A stretch of 64,000 nt of DNA from CAYUYV01 sp964522525 (GTDB lineage Bacteria; Pseudomonadota; Alphaproteobacteria; JAJFIK01): assembly GCA_964522525.1 (NCBI GenBank), contig CAZFWG010000015.1, forward strand, positions 1-64,000, written 5' to 3'. The notes under the pieces are model-generated. The model saw only the letters and a list, made by a program, of their open reading frames with translations, did not search any database and was not told where the DNA came from. Position numbers and translations under genes: made by a program. Positions 24,516 through 34,161 of the stretch are shown piece by piece. Position 1 is the first letter of the stretch; each line of letters opens with the position of its first letter.

Positions 24516-24609
24516 GGGGCTCCCCTGCTGCGCATCGTGGGTGCAGTCGACGGTTCTTGCGATCTATCTTCCGCGCAGTGTAGAGCGAGAAACGGAAGCG
24601 AGGCGAGAC

Positions 24610-25299
24610 TCACGCCCAGCCGGCGAGCCAGGCATTGATCGCCGCCGTCGCAGGCGCCGCGAGGGCCGGTCCGTGCCGCGCGGTCTCCTCCCGGAGCTGT
24701 GGCACGGAGACGCCCGGTGTCTGGCTGATCTCCAAAGTGTGACCGATGAACCAGGGTTCGAGCCCCTGGATGCCGGCCTCCAGGTGGAATTGCAGGCCCA
24801 GGCCGAAATCGCCGACGGCAAAGGCCTGGTGGGGACAATCCAGCGTGTGTGCCAGGGACAAAGCCTCTTCCGGCAGCGCGACATTCTCCCCATGCCAGTG
24901 GAGCACCGGCACATCCGCAAGATGGCGCAGCGGGCTCGTCTGCCCCGCCTCGGTGAGCGTGACGGGCATCCAGCCGATCTCCGGTCGGGGCGCCGGTGCC
25001 ACGGAGGCGCCAAGGGCGCGGGCCATGACTTGCGCGCCAAGGCACAGGCCGAGGGTCGGTCGCCCGGCGGCCAGGCGAGTTTCGGCAATGCGGATCTCCT
25101 CGACGAGGAAGGGATAGTCGACCGTGTCATTGGCGCTGATTGGTCCGCCCAGCAGGATGGTCAGGTCTGCGCTTTGTGCCGGTGCCAAATCGTCGAGGCT
25201 CGCCTCCAGATAGCGGATACGCGCGCCGTGCGTTCGGAGCAGGGGCTCGAACAGGCCCAGATCCTCGAAATGCACATGGCGAATGGCGATCACGTCCAT
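24610..25299 (-). CDS. Class I glutamine amidotransferase-like protein
   Basis: A 229-residue free-standing GATase1 domain. The nucleophile is Cys86 in LGLCLGAQ, and the His/Glu pair is in LGLQFHLEA; an early ILLGGPIS oxyanion strand is present. Stand-alone members include GMP-synthase-like amidotransferases and gamma-glutamyl hydrolases for polyamine or other amide substrates. The start at 25299 has AAAGG upstream; a more distal ATG at 25329 lacks one. It is divergent from the formaldehyde dehydrogenase gene. Confidence 0.85.
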   Translation of the reverse strand: MDVIAIRHVHFEDLGLFEPLLRTHGARIRYLEASLDDLAPAQSADLTILLGGPISANDTVDYPFLVEEIRIAETRLAAGRPTLGLCLGAQVMARALGASVAPAPRPEIGWMPVTLTEAGQTSPLRHLADVPVLHWHGENVALPEEALSLAHTLDCPHQAFAVGDFGLGLQFHLEAGIQGLEPWFIGHTLEISQTPGVSVPQLREETARHGPALAAPATAAINAWLAGWA

Positions 25300-25420
25300 G
25301 AATGGCCTTTCTGTTTTGAAATTCATCATCCCTACCGCGGGATCGTCGGATCAGCTATCCCGAAGGAAACATCCGCACCGACACCCGGCCGGGTGGCCAT
25401 ATGGAAGGGGAACAGGAACG

Positions 25421-26530
25421 ATGAAAACAAGGGCCGCCATTGCCTTCGAAGCCGGCAAACCCCTGGAAGTCACGGAGGTCGACCTGGAGGGCCCGCGCGA
25501 GGGTGAGGTCCTGGTGGAGATCAAGGCCACGGGCATCTGCCATACGGACGCCTATACCCTGTCGGGCAAGGACCCGGAAGGCGTGTTTCCCGCCATTCTC
25601 GGCCATGAAGGGGCGGGCGTCGTGTTGGAGGTCGGCCCCGGCGTAACCTCGGTCGCGCCCGGCGATCACGTGATCCCTCTTTACACGCCGGAATGTCGGG
25701 AATGCGACTACTGCCTTCATCCGCGTACCAATCTGTGCCAGAAGATCCGGGTGACCCAGGGCCAGGGCGTGATGCCCGACGGCACCTCCCGCTTTTCCTA
25801 CAAGGGCAAGCCCATCCTCCACTATATGGGCACCTCCACCTTCGCCAATCACACGGTTCTGCCGGAGATCGCCGTGGCGAAAGTGCGCAAAGACGCTCCC
25901 TTCGACAAGATCTGTTATATCGGTTGCGGCGTCACCACCGGCATCGGCGCGGTGATGTTCACCGCCAAGGTGGAGCCCGGCAGTCGATGCGTCGTGTTCG
26001 GTCTGGGCGGCATCGGGCTCAATGTCATTCAAGGGCTGAAGCTCATCGGTGCGCGTCAGATCATTGGTGTCGATATCAATGGTGACCGGGAAGCGCTCGC
26101 CCGCGACTTCGGTATGACGGATTTCGTCAATCCCCGGACGGTCGAGGGCGACCTGGTGGCCCATCTGGTGGAGCTGACCGGTGGCGGCGCCGACTACAGT
26201 TTTGAATGCATCGGCAATGTGGAGGTGATGCGCCAGGCGCTCGAATGCTGCCACAAGGGGTGGGGCGAGAGCATCGTGATCGGTGTCGCGCCGGCGGGGG
26301 CGGAGATCGCCACAAGGCCTTTCCAGCTTGTCACGGGACGGGTCTGGCGGGGCTCCGCTTTCGGGGGCGCGCGGGGCCGAACGGACGTGCCCCGCATCGT
26401 GGATCTCTATATGGAGGGGCAGATCCGGATCGATGATCTGATCACCCACACCATGCCCCTTGAGGAGATCAACACGGCCTTCGACCTGATGCATGAAGGC
26501 AAGAGCATCCGGAGCGTGGTGGTGTATTGA
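25421..26530 (+). CDS. frmA: S-(hydroxymethyl)glutathione dehydrogenase / class III alcohol dehydrogenase
   Basis: A 369-residue zinc alcohol dehydrogenase of class III. The catalytic zinc ligands are in ATGICHTDAY and GHEGAG; the structural zinc Cys cluster is CRECDYCLHPRTNLC, shown here by its CRECDYC part. The NAD fold is FGLGGIGLNV. It oxidises the glutathione adduct of formaldehyde and can reduce S-nitrosoglutathione. The ATG at 25421 follows GGAAC and is where the family starts. The hydrolase FghA/FrmB that usually follows is not here. Confidence 0.95.
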   Translation: MKTRAAIAFEAGKPLEVTEVDLEGPREGEVLVEIKATGICHTDAYTLSGKDPEGVFPAILGHEGAGVVLEVGPGVTSVAPGDHVIPLYTPECRECDYCLHPRTNLCQKIRVTQGQGVMPDGTSRFSYKGKPILHYMGTSTFANHTVLPEIAVAKVRKDAPFDKICYIGCGVTTGIGAVMFTAKVEPGSRCVVFGLGGIGLNVIQGLKLIGARQIIGVDINGDREALARDFGMTDFVNPRTVEGDLVAHLVELTGGGADYSFECIGNVEVMRQALECCHKGWGESIVIGVAPAGAEIATRPFQLVTGRVWRGSAFGGARGRTDVPRIVDLYMEGQIRIDDLITHTMPLEEINTAFDLMHEGKSIRSVVVY

Positions 26531-26670
26531 GCAAAACGCCGTTTTGTTCAAAGGCCGCTGTCGGTTTTGACGCGGGGTGGTGATATGCGGCAGCATACGG
26601 GCGCGCCATACATGCCGAAATGATGACATCCTTCGACAACAAACCAATCACCAAGGCCCTGGAGGTTCTC

Positions 26671-28605
26671 ATGATACGAGCCCGTTTCCTTCCGCCACTA
26701 TCGTCCGTCTCTGGCCTATCCCGGCTGCTGTTTGGCGGGGCCGTCCTGGCGCTTGTTCACGGGGCCGCTCCTGTGGCGCAGGCCCAGGAGACGGCACCGG
26801 ATGATCGTTATGTCTGGAACCTGACGGATCTGTACGAGACGCCGGATGCGTGGCAGGCCGAATATGACCGCATCAAAGGCGAGATGGATGGGCTCGCCGC
26901 CTATAAAGGAACCCTGGGCAAGAACGCCCCGTCTCTCCTCAAAGCCTCAGACAGCATCAGCGGGATCTATAAGGAGGCCGTCCGGCTTCTGGTCTATGCC
27001 ACGCTCAAGGCCGACGAGGACACGCGCATTCCGACCAATGAGGAACGGCGTCAGCTCGCCCAGGCTCTGCTCGCGGATCTGGGCGAGGCGGTGAGCTGGT
27101 TCAATCCGGAAATCCTCAAAGTCGGCGACAAGCGCATCAAGCGGTTCCTCGATCGGGAAGAAGGGCTCGCCAAACACCGCTTCTCCCTGGAGGACGTGTT
27201 GCGCCGCGGCCCCCACACCTTGGGTGATGAGGCCGAGCAGGTCATGGCCGCGACGGCCGTCGTCACCAACGCGCCGAGCGGGATCTACAATATTTTCGCC
27301 AATGCCGATATGCCGTGGCCGGAGCTTAAACTCTCCAGCGAGACGGTTCCCGGTGGGGAACCCATCCGCCTCAGCCAGTCGGCCTATACCCGCTATCGCT
27401 CGGCTGCCAATCGCGCCGATCGCAAGGCCGTGTTCGACGCCTTCTGGGGCACCTGGGCCGACTACGAGAACACTTTGGGCACCGTGCTCAACGCCCATAT
27501 CCGCAGTCTGAATTTCGCGACCAAGGCGCGCAAACATGAAACGTCCCTGGGGCGGTCCCTGTTCGACGACAACATGCCCGAAAGCGTCTACCGGACCCTT
27601 GTGGACGAGGTGAACGAGGCCCTGCCGACGCTCCATCGCTATTTCCGCCTGCGGACACGGATGCTGAAGATCGAGGATGGCCTGCGCTACTACGACATCT
27701 ATCCGCCGCTCGTTCAGCTCGACAAGACCTTCACCATCGAGGATTCCATCGCCCTGACCCGGGAGGCTCTCCGTCCTCTGGGTGAGGAATATCTCGCGGA
27801 CTACAATGGGGCCATCGAAGGGGGGTGGATGCATGTCTATCCCCAGGAAGGCAAGCGCGCCGGCGCTTACATGTTCGGCAGCGCCTATGACGTCCATCCC
27901 TATGTGCTGCTCAATCACAATGATGATTATGAGAGCATGTCGACCTTCGCCCATGAATATGGGCATGCGGTGCATTCGGTGCTTGCCAATAAGGTCCAGC
28001 CCTTCGAGACGGCGAATTATTCGACCTTTGTCGCCGAAACCGCGGCGATCATGAACGAAATGCTGCTCCAGGATTACATGGTCGCCAATGCGGAAGATCC
28101 GAAGGAGAAGCTCTATTATCTGGGCAATGGCCTGGAGAGTCTGCGCGGGACGTTCTTCCGGCAGACCATGTTCGCGGAGTTCGAACTGGCCATCAACGAG
28201 ATGGTGGAACGGGGCGAGGTCCTGACCGGATCGAAACTCACGACCCTCTATCTCGGCCTCCTCAAGAAATATCACGGCCATGATCAAGGCGTGATGACCA
28301 TTGATGACGCCTATGCCATCGAATGGGCCTATATCCCCCATTTCTACTATGACTTCTATGTCTACCAATATGCGACGTCGATCGCGGCGGCCGCGGATCT
28401 GGCCACCCAGATCGGTGCCGGCAGCGCGGAGAGCCGGGACGCTTTCATCACCATGCTGAAAGCCGGGGGCTCCGACTTTCCTTATACCCTCATGAAGGCG
28501 ACCGGCGTCGATCTTGCGACCGAGGCTCCCTATGAGGCGTTGGAAGCGCGCATGAATGCGATCATGGACGAGATGGAAAAGCTGCTCGACCAGATCGAGG
28601 AGTAA
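26671..28605 (+). CDS. Exported oligoendopeptidase F-like M3 metallopeptidase
   Basis: A 644-residue M3 family peptidase. The zinc-binding HEYGH (HExxH) sits in FAHEYGHAVHS, with the downstream Glu ligand in FVAETAAIMNEM; this is the PepF layout. Unlike cytoplasmic PepF, it has a clear signal peptide (hydrophobic LLFGGAVLALVHG, cleavage near AQAQE), so it should work in the periplasm. GGAGG precedes the ATG at 26671; an earlier in-frame ATG at 26620 has no such site. It would degrade short peptides. Confidence 0.92.
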   Translation: MIRARFLPPLSSVSGLSRLLFGGAVLALVHGAAPVAQAQETAPDDRYVWNLTDLYETPDAWQAEYDRIKGEMDGLAAYKGTLGKNAPSLLKASDSISGIYKEAVRLLVYATLKADEDTRIPTNEERRQLAQALLADLGEAVSWFNPEILKVGDKRIKRFLDREEGLAKHRFSLEDVLRRGPHTLGDEAEQVMAATAVVTNAPSGIYNIFANADMPWPELKLSSETVPGGEPIRLSQSAYTRYRSAANRADRKAVFDAFWGTWADYENTLGTVLNAHIRSLNFATKARKHETSLGRSLFDDNMPESVYRTLVDEVNEALPTLHRYFRLRTRMLKIEDGLRYYDIYPPLVQLDKTFTIEDSIALTREALRPLGEEYLADYNGAIEGGWMHVYPQEGKRAGAYMFGSAYDVHPYVLLNHNDDYESMSTFAHEYGHAVHSVLANKVQPFETANYSTFVAETAAIMNEMLLQDYMVANAEDPKEKLYYLGNGLESLRGTFFRQTMFAEFELAINEMVERGEVLTGSKLTTLYLGLLKKYHGHDQGVMTIDDAYAIEWAYIPHFYYDFYVYQYATSIAAAADLATQIGAGSAESRDAFITMLKAGGSDFPYTLMKATGVDLATEAPYEALEARMNAIMDEMEKLLDQIEE

Positions 28606-28623
28606 GCTTGTCGGGATCCGGGT

Positions 28624-28643
28624 CTGGGGGCTTGTGCCCCCAG
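28624..28643. terminator. Hairpin between convergent peptidase and kinase genes
   Basis: CTGGGGGC (28624-28631) pairs exactly with GCCCCCAG (28636-28643) around TTGT, in the 40-base gap between two converging genes. There is no T-tract; the position supports a shared transcript end. Confidence 0.6.
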
Positions 28644-28645
28644 GC

Positions 28646-31504
28646 TCAACCCAGTGACGCGATCAAATCCGTCAGGGCCTCATCATGGGGCGAGGATGTT
28701 TCCGTGAGACTTGCCGGCGGTTTGGGCTGGGCGGGGCCGTTTGAGGCCTGCGCCCCGATCCGGGGCAGTGTCTCGTCGTCCGTCGACGGGGCCCAGTTTG
28801 TCTGTTCAAAGACAGACACGATGGCCGTGTGCAGGGAATCGATGTCGATCGGTTTGGGAAGATAGGCCGTGAAGCCTGAAGCCATGTAGGTTTCCCGGTC
28901 CCCCTGCATGGCATTGGCGGTGAGCGCGATCACGGGGGTCAGGCACAGGGGATGGGGCAGGACCCGGATCACCTTTGTCGCCGTGACGCCGTCCATGACC
29001 GGCATTTGGACGTCCATCAAGACTAGGTGATAGCATCCCTTGCGCAGTCTTTCGACGGCCTCCTTGCCGTTCGGCGCGATGTCCCAGCTGTGACCCAGCG
29101 ATTCGAGAATGGTGCCGATCACCTCCTGATTGGTGGTGTTGTCCTCCGCCACCAGAATATTGAGGCTGGGGCCCGGCGCCGTGACGTCGGCCTCTCTCGT
29201 CCCGGCTAGGCTCTCGGCCGTGCGGGACGACCTTTCCAGGGGCAGTTCGAACCAGAACGTGCTGCCCTCGCCGGGCGTGCTGTCGACGCCGATCTCGCCA
29301 CCCATCAGCTCACAGAGCTGTTTGGAAATGGCGAGCCCCAGGCCCGTCCCGCCGAAGCGCCGGCGGATCGAATTGTCGGCTTGCACGAACTGGGAAAAGA
29401 GGCGATCGCATGTGGCCTCATCAAGGCCGATGCCCGTATCGGTCACTTCCGTCAAGATCCGGACAATGCCGTCACTCTTGGTGCGCACCATGGCGGTGAT
29501 CTCGACGCTGCCCCGGTCGGTGAACTTGATGGCATTCGACAAAAGGTTCAGGAGCACCTGACGGAAGCGGCCTTGATCGCCCCGCACCATTTCGGGGATG
29601 CCCGGATCGATCATGCTCCTGATCGTCAGGTTCTTCTCTTCCGCCTTGGTCCGCAGGACGGCCACGACGCCGCCGATGACCTGGCGCAGATCGAAATCGC
29701 TCGTGTCGATTTCCATGCGCCCGGCGTCAAGCTTGGAGAAATCAAGGATGTCATTGAGAATGGTCAGAAGGGCGTTCGCGGACTCCCGGGCAAGGCCCAC
29801 CTGGCCACGCTGCTGATCGTCGAGGGAGCTGCGGCGCAACAGGTCGAGCATGCCCAGCACCGCATTCATGGGTGTGCGGATCTCGTGGCTCATCATGGCC
29901 AGAAAATCGGACTTGGCCTTGTTCGCCGCCTGGGCCGCGTTCTTGGTTTCGATCAGTTCCTGCTCGGCCTGTTTGGCCTGAGTGTGATCCACCGCGCATC
30001 CGATGATTTCCTTCGCACCGGTCGCCGGATTGATGGCGAGGCGCATATCGTCCCGGAACCATCGGTGACCGCCGTCCCGGTGGGCCAACCGATATTGAAT
30101 GGCCTCGCGCTCTTTCACCATCAGGGACTGCAGGGCCCGCCGATAGGGCGCCCGGTCATCGGGATGGAGAAGATCGTTGAGGCAAAGGGCCTCCTGCTCA
30201 CCTTCATCCGGCGCGTAGCCGAGAATGTGCTGTATGCTGCCGGATACATAGGACAGCAACAAGGTCGGTTCTTCGTCGCCCTGTGGCGCCGGTGTGGTGT
30301 AGAGAATGGCTGCGCAGGAATCGACACTATGCATCAGCTTGGCATGGGTCGTTTCAAAGGCGATCTGTCCGATCTTCGCCGGGGTGATGTCGAGAAGGGA
30401 TCCGGACATCTGACGCGGGCGACCCGATGGGTCCGGGCTCATCTCCGCCATGGCGCGGACCCAGATTGTCTCGTCACCGCCGCACCGCAGACGGAACTCC
30501 TGTCTCAGAGCCTCGCCGGTCTCGAGACTGGCTTCAAAGGCCCGCAAGACGCCGTGGCGATCCTGCTCATGAATATGGGCCGTGAAGTGTTCGAAATCGA
30601 TCTGGCCGTCTCGCGCCTCGTGACCGAGAAGGGCCATGAAGCTGGCCGAGGCCTCGATTTTCTGGGAGCGGATGTTCCAATCCCACAGGCCGATGCCTGA
30701 GCCTTGGACCGTCCGGCCATACCGTTCCTCGCTCGACCGGAGAGCGTAAAGGGCTTCGACTTCTTCGTGGATGTCGCGGATGATGCCGCACACACAAATC
30801 ACATTGCCCCGTTCGTCCCGCTCCGGATTGCCTCGGATCCGCACAAAGCGCGTGTCGCCATTGGCCCGTTTGAGGCGGACGTCACAGTCGAACGGCTCAC
30901 CGGTTTCCATGGCCCGCGTTCTGAAGGCCTCGAGGCGGGCCGCGTCGGCCGGTTCGTAGAGACGGTCGATATGGTCCCGGGGCGGCATGCCGGGGCCGGG
31001 CGTCAGATCATGGATGCGATAGCTGCCGTCGGACCATTGCAGCGCATCGCTCTCGGGATACCACCACCACAGACCCGTCCGGCCGATCTCTTCCAGCCGA
31101 TTCAAGATGTCGCCGGTCGTTGCAATGGCGTCGAGGGATGCGACTTCCAATGTGGCGTCGCGCAGGTGGCCCAGAAATGTTCCGGGGGTCTCGGAAAGGG
31201 CCGAGAGTTCAAGGGCGAGCCAGCGCCACTCGTCCTGCGTGCTGCCTCCGAGGCGCCAACTCACGGTCAGCTTGATGCTGTGGTCCGGACGCGGTGTTTC
31301 CTGAAGGGCCCGGCGCAGGCCGGCCGCGTCTTCGGCCTGAAGATGGTCGAAGACGACCCCGGTTTCATCGCCGTCAAGGCCGATGCCGGTCAGGGCCCGT
31401 GCCGCGCCGTTCATCCACAGCACCCGACCATCGCGGTCAATGCGCAACAGGGCCATCGCCAATGTGGCCAAATCCGAATTCGCGACGCCGTCCGAAGACT
31501 TCAT
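28646..31504 (-). CDS. Multi-PAS hybrid histidine kinase with receiver
   Basis: About 952 residues and no membrane segment, so probably cytoplasmic. Four PAS-type sensor domains can be followed from residue 15 to about 510, with PAC tails such as RFVRIRGNPERDERGN. A HisKA domain (MSHEIRTPMNAVLGM, His about 537), a HATPase_c domain (TDTGIGLD, RRFGGTGLGLAI) and a receiver domain (VLMDVQMPVMDG, Asp about 828; late Lys in LPKPID) follow. A GTG at 31567 would add 21 residues; the ATG at 31504 has AAGGG at a longish distance. No partner regulator is adjacent. Confidence 0.9.
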   Translation of the reverse strand: MKSSDGVANSDLATLAMALLRIDRDGRVLWMNGAARALTGIGLDGDETGVVFDHLQAEDAAGLRRALQETPRPDHSIKLTVSWRLGGSTQDEWRWLALELSALSETPGTFLGHLRDATLEVASLDAIATTGDILNRLEEIGRTGLWWWYPESDALQWSDGSYRIHDLTPGPGMPPRDHIDRLYEPADAARLEAFRTRAMETGEPFDCDVRLKRANGDTRFVRIRGNPERDERGNVICVCGIIRDIHEEVEALYALRSSEERYGRTVQGSGIGLWDWNIRSQKIEASASFMALLGHEARDGQIDFEHFTAHIHEQDRHGVLRAFEASLETGEALRQEFRLRCGGDETIWVRAMAEMSPDPSGRPRQMSGSLLDITPAKIGQIAFETTHAKLMHSVDSCAAILYTTPAPQGDEEPTLLLSYVSGSIQHILGYAPDEGEQEALCLNDLLHPDDRAPYRRALQSLMVKEREAIQYRLAHRDGGHRWFRDDMRLAINPATGAKEIIGCAVDHTQAKQAEQELIETKNAAQAANKAKSDFLAMMSHEIRTPMNAVLGMLDLLRRSSLDDQQRGQVGLARESANALLTILNDILDFSKLDAGRMEIDTSDFDLRQVIGGVVAVLRTKAEEKNLTIRSMIDPGIPEMVRGDQGRFRQVLLNLLSNAIKFTDRGSVEITAMVRTKSDGIVRILTEVTDTGIGLDEATCDRLFSQFVQADNSIRRRFGGTGLGLAISKQLCELMGGEIGVDSTPGEGSTFWFELPLERSSRTAESLAGTREADVTAPGPSLNILVAEDNTTNQEVIGTILESLGHSWDIAPNGKEAVERLRKGCYHLVLMDVQMPVMDGVTATKVIRVLPHPLCLTPVIALTANAMQGDRETYMASGFTAYLPKPIDIDSLHTAIVSVFEQTNWAPSTDDETLPRIGAQASNGPAQPKPPASLTETSSPHDEALTDLIASLG

Positions 31505-31638
31505 GGCGGGTTGCCCTTCACACCGGGAGCCGGGACCGAGACGGTCCGGGTCATGCTCGACGAGCACCCGTTTTAATAGTAATTCTGTCTAAAGAAACCC
31601 TTTTGAGGAGGGTGATCGCATGGTTAATGACTTGACGC

Positions 31639-32352
31639 TCATCCCCCTGCCGCAGTTGTGGCTGATTCGCCGCCAAAGCGCTCGCCTGTGAAGTCAAGAA
31701 CCGAACAGGCCCAATTTTCCGCAATAAGTGTCACGCAGACGGCATCGGCGGCCCGCCGTGTGGCGAAGGGGCCTGCCTTAAGGCGGTAGAAGGTTCCCTT
31801 GCCGGGCAACTCGACCCGCGCCAGCACCGGCGTCAGTTCCCCCAACAGCCGCGGCTGCTTCTGGACAAGGTCGCGCCAGCTAATTTTCGCCAGGTTTCGA
31901 TCCCGATAGGAGGCCAGGTGCACGGCGAACACGCGGCCGGGCAGCAATTTTTCGGCCGTGCCGGCTGGCTCCGGGGCTTTCACGTTGGGTTGCTGCGGGG
32001 ATGCCGTGGTCTCGACGGCGGGCCGGGCCGTTTGCGCGGGTTTGGCTGCGCTGGCTGTGTCTGTCTTCGTCGCTGTTGCCAGGAGCCCCTGAAGCGCCGG
32101 TTCGATCCGGGAGAGGGCGATGCGGAGGCCCGCCACGTCCTCTTCCAACTGATCAAGCCGCGTCTCCAGCGCCGGCCCGGTCTCGGATTGCCCGCCCTCA
32201 TCCGGAACGATTGTTTCCGTTTCGGGAGCGGGCGCCGCCAGCTCGGGCGGCGCGATGATTTCTGGCGGCGCGGACGTCCCCAGGCGCCAGGGGATCGTCG
32301 AACAGGCGCCGAGAAACAGACACGACAGGACAAGCCACGGCAGGGGCCTCAT
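31639..32352 (-). CDS. Lipoprotein with SPOR-like C-terminal domain
   Basis: About 237 residues. The N terminus is a lipoprotein signal with lipobox LGAC (LFLGACST). A Pro/Ala/Glu-rich linker contains a short coiled coil (LETRLDQLEEDVAGLRIALSRIE, here only indicated). The C-terminal 80 residues fit a SPOR domain: FAVHLASYRDR, then YRLKAGPFATRRAADAVC, which matches the duplicated SPOR half-motif. SPOR domains bind denuded peptidoglycan glycans at division sites. A 30-residue upstream extension in frame has no export-signal logic, so I start at 32352. Confidence 0.78.
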   Translation of the reverse strand: MRPLPWLVLSCLFLGACSTIPWRLGTSAPPEIIAPPELAAPAPETETIVPDEGGQSETGPALETRLDQLEEDVAGLRIALSRIEPALQGLLATATKTDTASAAKPAQTARPAVETTASPQQPNVKAPEPAGTAEKLLPGRVFAVHLASYRDRNLAKISWRDLVQKQPRLLGELTPVLARVELPGKGTFYRLKAGPFATRRAADAVCVTLIAENWACSVLDFTGERFGGESATTAAGG

Positions 32353-32543
32353 GGCGTCACGGGGGCGACAAGGCCCAGGCGCGCGGGACGTCGGAGCGCT
32401 GAATATGTAAGCGGGGGACACAGGCGGCGACCTCGAGAGCAACCAGGGGTCAGGGGCGGGAGAGTGCGCATCAGCCCACTCCCCAATCCCTGCCGGCTAT
32501 CTGAATTGTCTCAACAAAGTCTTGCCAAAGGGCAAAGGCGCGG

Positions 32544-33170
32544 TCAGCCCTCGGCCGGCCAATCCCTTCCGAATTTCGGCTTCGGGGTCAAAAAAGGCGA
32601 GGCCAACCCCCGATCCATGAAATGCCGGGCAGCGGTCCGGATGGAGCGGCAGTCGTAAAGGGCGTCATGGGCCCGGCCGGCAACGGGCGGGGCGAGGCCC
32701 AGATGATCAATCAAGAGACCGCAATTGACGTTCTGCACGGGCACACCGGCATCGGCGAAGAAATGGTGGAGATTGGTGGTCATCAGCCGGTCGAACCGGT
32801 CGTTCAGATCATAAAGGCCAACATTCTCCGCGATCACCACTTCGTCCCAGCCATAGCAGAACAGAGGGCGATCACCGGCAAAGGCGAGGAAGTCCCCATG
32901 GGCCTCCTCGAAAGGGAGGCCGTCACGCTCCAGCTCCTGTTGGCTGATGCCCGTCAGCCCGATGATGAAGTCCGACAGAATGGGGTTGATCCGGGGGCAG
33001 ACCAGGCGACTGAAGCTGTCGAGTTCGGTGGCGGTTGCGGCGTCGATCCTGAGCGCGCCGATCTGAATGATCTCGCGGTGTTCACCGGGCGCGCTCCAGC
33101 GACGGGCCTGGGAGCCCTCCCAGGCGGTGAACTCCAGATCGAAAATGATGGCTTCTTGGCTGAGTGACAT
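32544..33170 (-). CDS. 3'-5' exonuclease, DEDD (RNase T-like) family
   Basis: About 208 residues with the DEDD exonuclease motifs. ExoI is IIFDLEFTAWEG (Asp and Glu). ExoII lies near residue 110 in FCYGWDEVV. ExoIII is AHDALYDCRS, the HDA...D form of DEDDh. It could act on RNA or DNA ends. I start at MSLSQEA; the longer frame upstream (to 33335) is Arg/Pro-rich and runs into the region upstream of the divergent gene. Confidence 0.85.
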   Translation of the reverse strand: MSLSQEAIIFDLEFTAWEGSQARRWSAPGEHREIIQIGALRIDAATATELDSFSRLVCPRINPILSDFIIGLTGISQQELERDGLPFEEAHGDFLAFAGDRPLFCYGWDEVVIAENVGLYDLNDRFDRLMTTNLHHFFADAGVPVQNVNCGLLIDHLGLAPPVAGRAHDALYDCRSIRTAARHFMDRGLASPFLTPKPKFGRDWPAEG

Positions 33171-33317
33171 GTGAAGGGTCCGGGCCGGTCGGTTTAAGGT
33201 TCTGTTAACCCTTGGCGGGCGTCCTGTCGAGCATGGGCGTGGCTTTCCCGTGCACCGGACAGGATCCCGCCTGACTCGGTGCCGGGAGGCAAAGCTCAAT
33301 GTTCGCACAGGGGTCTC

Positions 33318-33980
33318 ATGGCAAGCGTGGAGCACGGTAACCCGTCAACGGGTGACGCAGGCACCGAGACGGGCGTCGGTCCCGCGTGGCGTGGGCCGGT
33401 GCCGGCCATGGCCTATGCGCCGTTGATCATGAGTGCGCGTTTTTCCTCCGGCATCCTGATTGTCGGGCTCTGTGGTTGGGCGGCCGCCGTGTGGTTGGGC
33501 GTCACCATTGGACCCGCCTGGAGTCTTGGTTGGGCTGGGATCATTGCCCTGATCTTCATGGCCATGATGGTTCTGGGGCGCCGCTCCACCGAGGACGGCG
33601 GGTCGATCCTCGCCATCCTGTGGACATGGCGGGCGCGCCATCGTTGGCTCACGCTCCTGTTGGGCCTTGGCTGGGGGGCCGGGGCCGTGCTGGTGGCGCC
33701 GGCTTTGGCGCCGGGAGACGCCACGGTCTTTCTCCTTGTCTTGACGATCACGGCAGGCGCCATGACCTTGTTCGCGGTCGGCGACCGGGCACAGATCGCG
33801 GCGCTTTCGGCGCCCACGCTCGTCGCCGCGAGCCTCGTTCAACTCTTCGGCAAGGAGGGCCTCGCGCCGGTCTTCCTGATCCTGGTTTTGGGGCTCGCCC
33901 CTTTGACCTTGGCCTTGGGCGCGACGCTCCTTTGCGAGACGGCGGCGCGGGAAAGCCTCAAGCGGAACCGCCCGGCCTAG
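33318..33980 (+). CDS. Small integral membrane protein of unknown function
   Basis: About 220 residues. A 30-residue polar N terminus is followed by about six hydrophobic segments grouped in pairs, with a short charged loop (GRRSTEDGG) and the Trp/Arg-rich RARHRWL after the second pair. The pattern is like the membrane sensor part of some alphaproteobacterial signalling proteins, but no output domain follows. AGGGG precedes the ATG at 33318. I do not recognise a family. Confidence 0.65.
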   Translation: MASVEHGNPSTGDAGTETGVGPAWRGPVPAMAYAPLIMSARFSSGILIVGLCGWAAAVWLGVTIGPAWSLGWAGIIALIFMAMMVLGRRSTEDGGSILAILWTWRARHRWLTLLLGLGWGAGAVLVAPALAPGDATVFLLVLTITAGAMTLFAVGDRAQIAALSAPTLVAASLVQLFGKEGLAPVFLILVLGLAPLTLALGATLLCETAARESLKRNRPA

Positions 33981-34161
33981 ACAACGTGCTCTGCCTGGGA
34001 TCCAGGGCCCCGGCGCCTCGGGGCGGGCGGCCGTTTTCCCGTTCACAAATCGGACAGCGCTGTGTGTTAACGATAAGCTGTGCAAAACCCGAAGGGAGGG
34101 TTGCTGGCGGGCCGACCATGCCAAGATCATGGCCCCGCAAGGCGTGGAAGGGGTGGCCGAT

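Noticed and set aside
26947..28368. 473-residue frame antisense to the M3 peptidase
   Set aside because: Shadow frame; the plus strand carries HExxH and a signal peptide.
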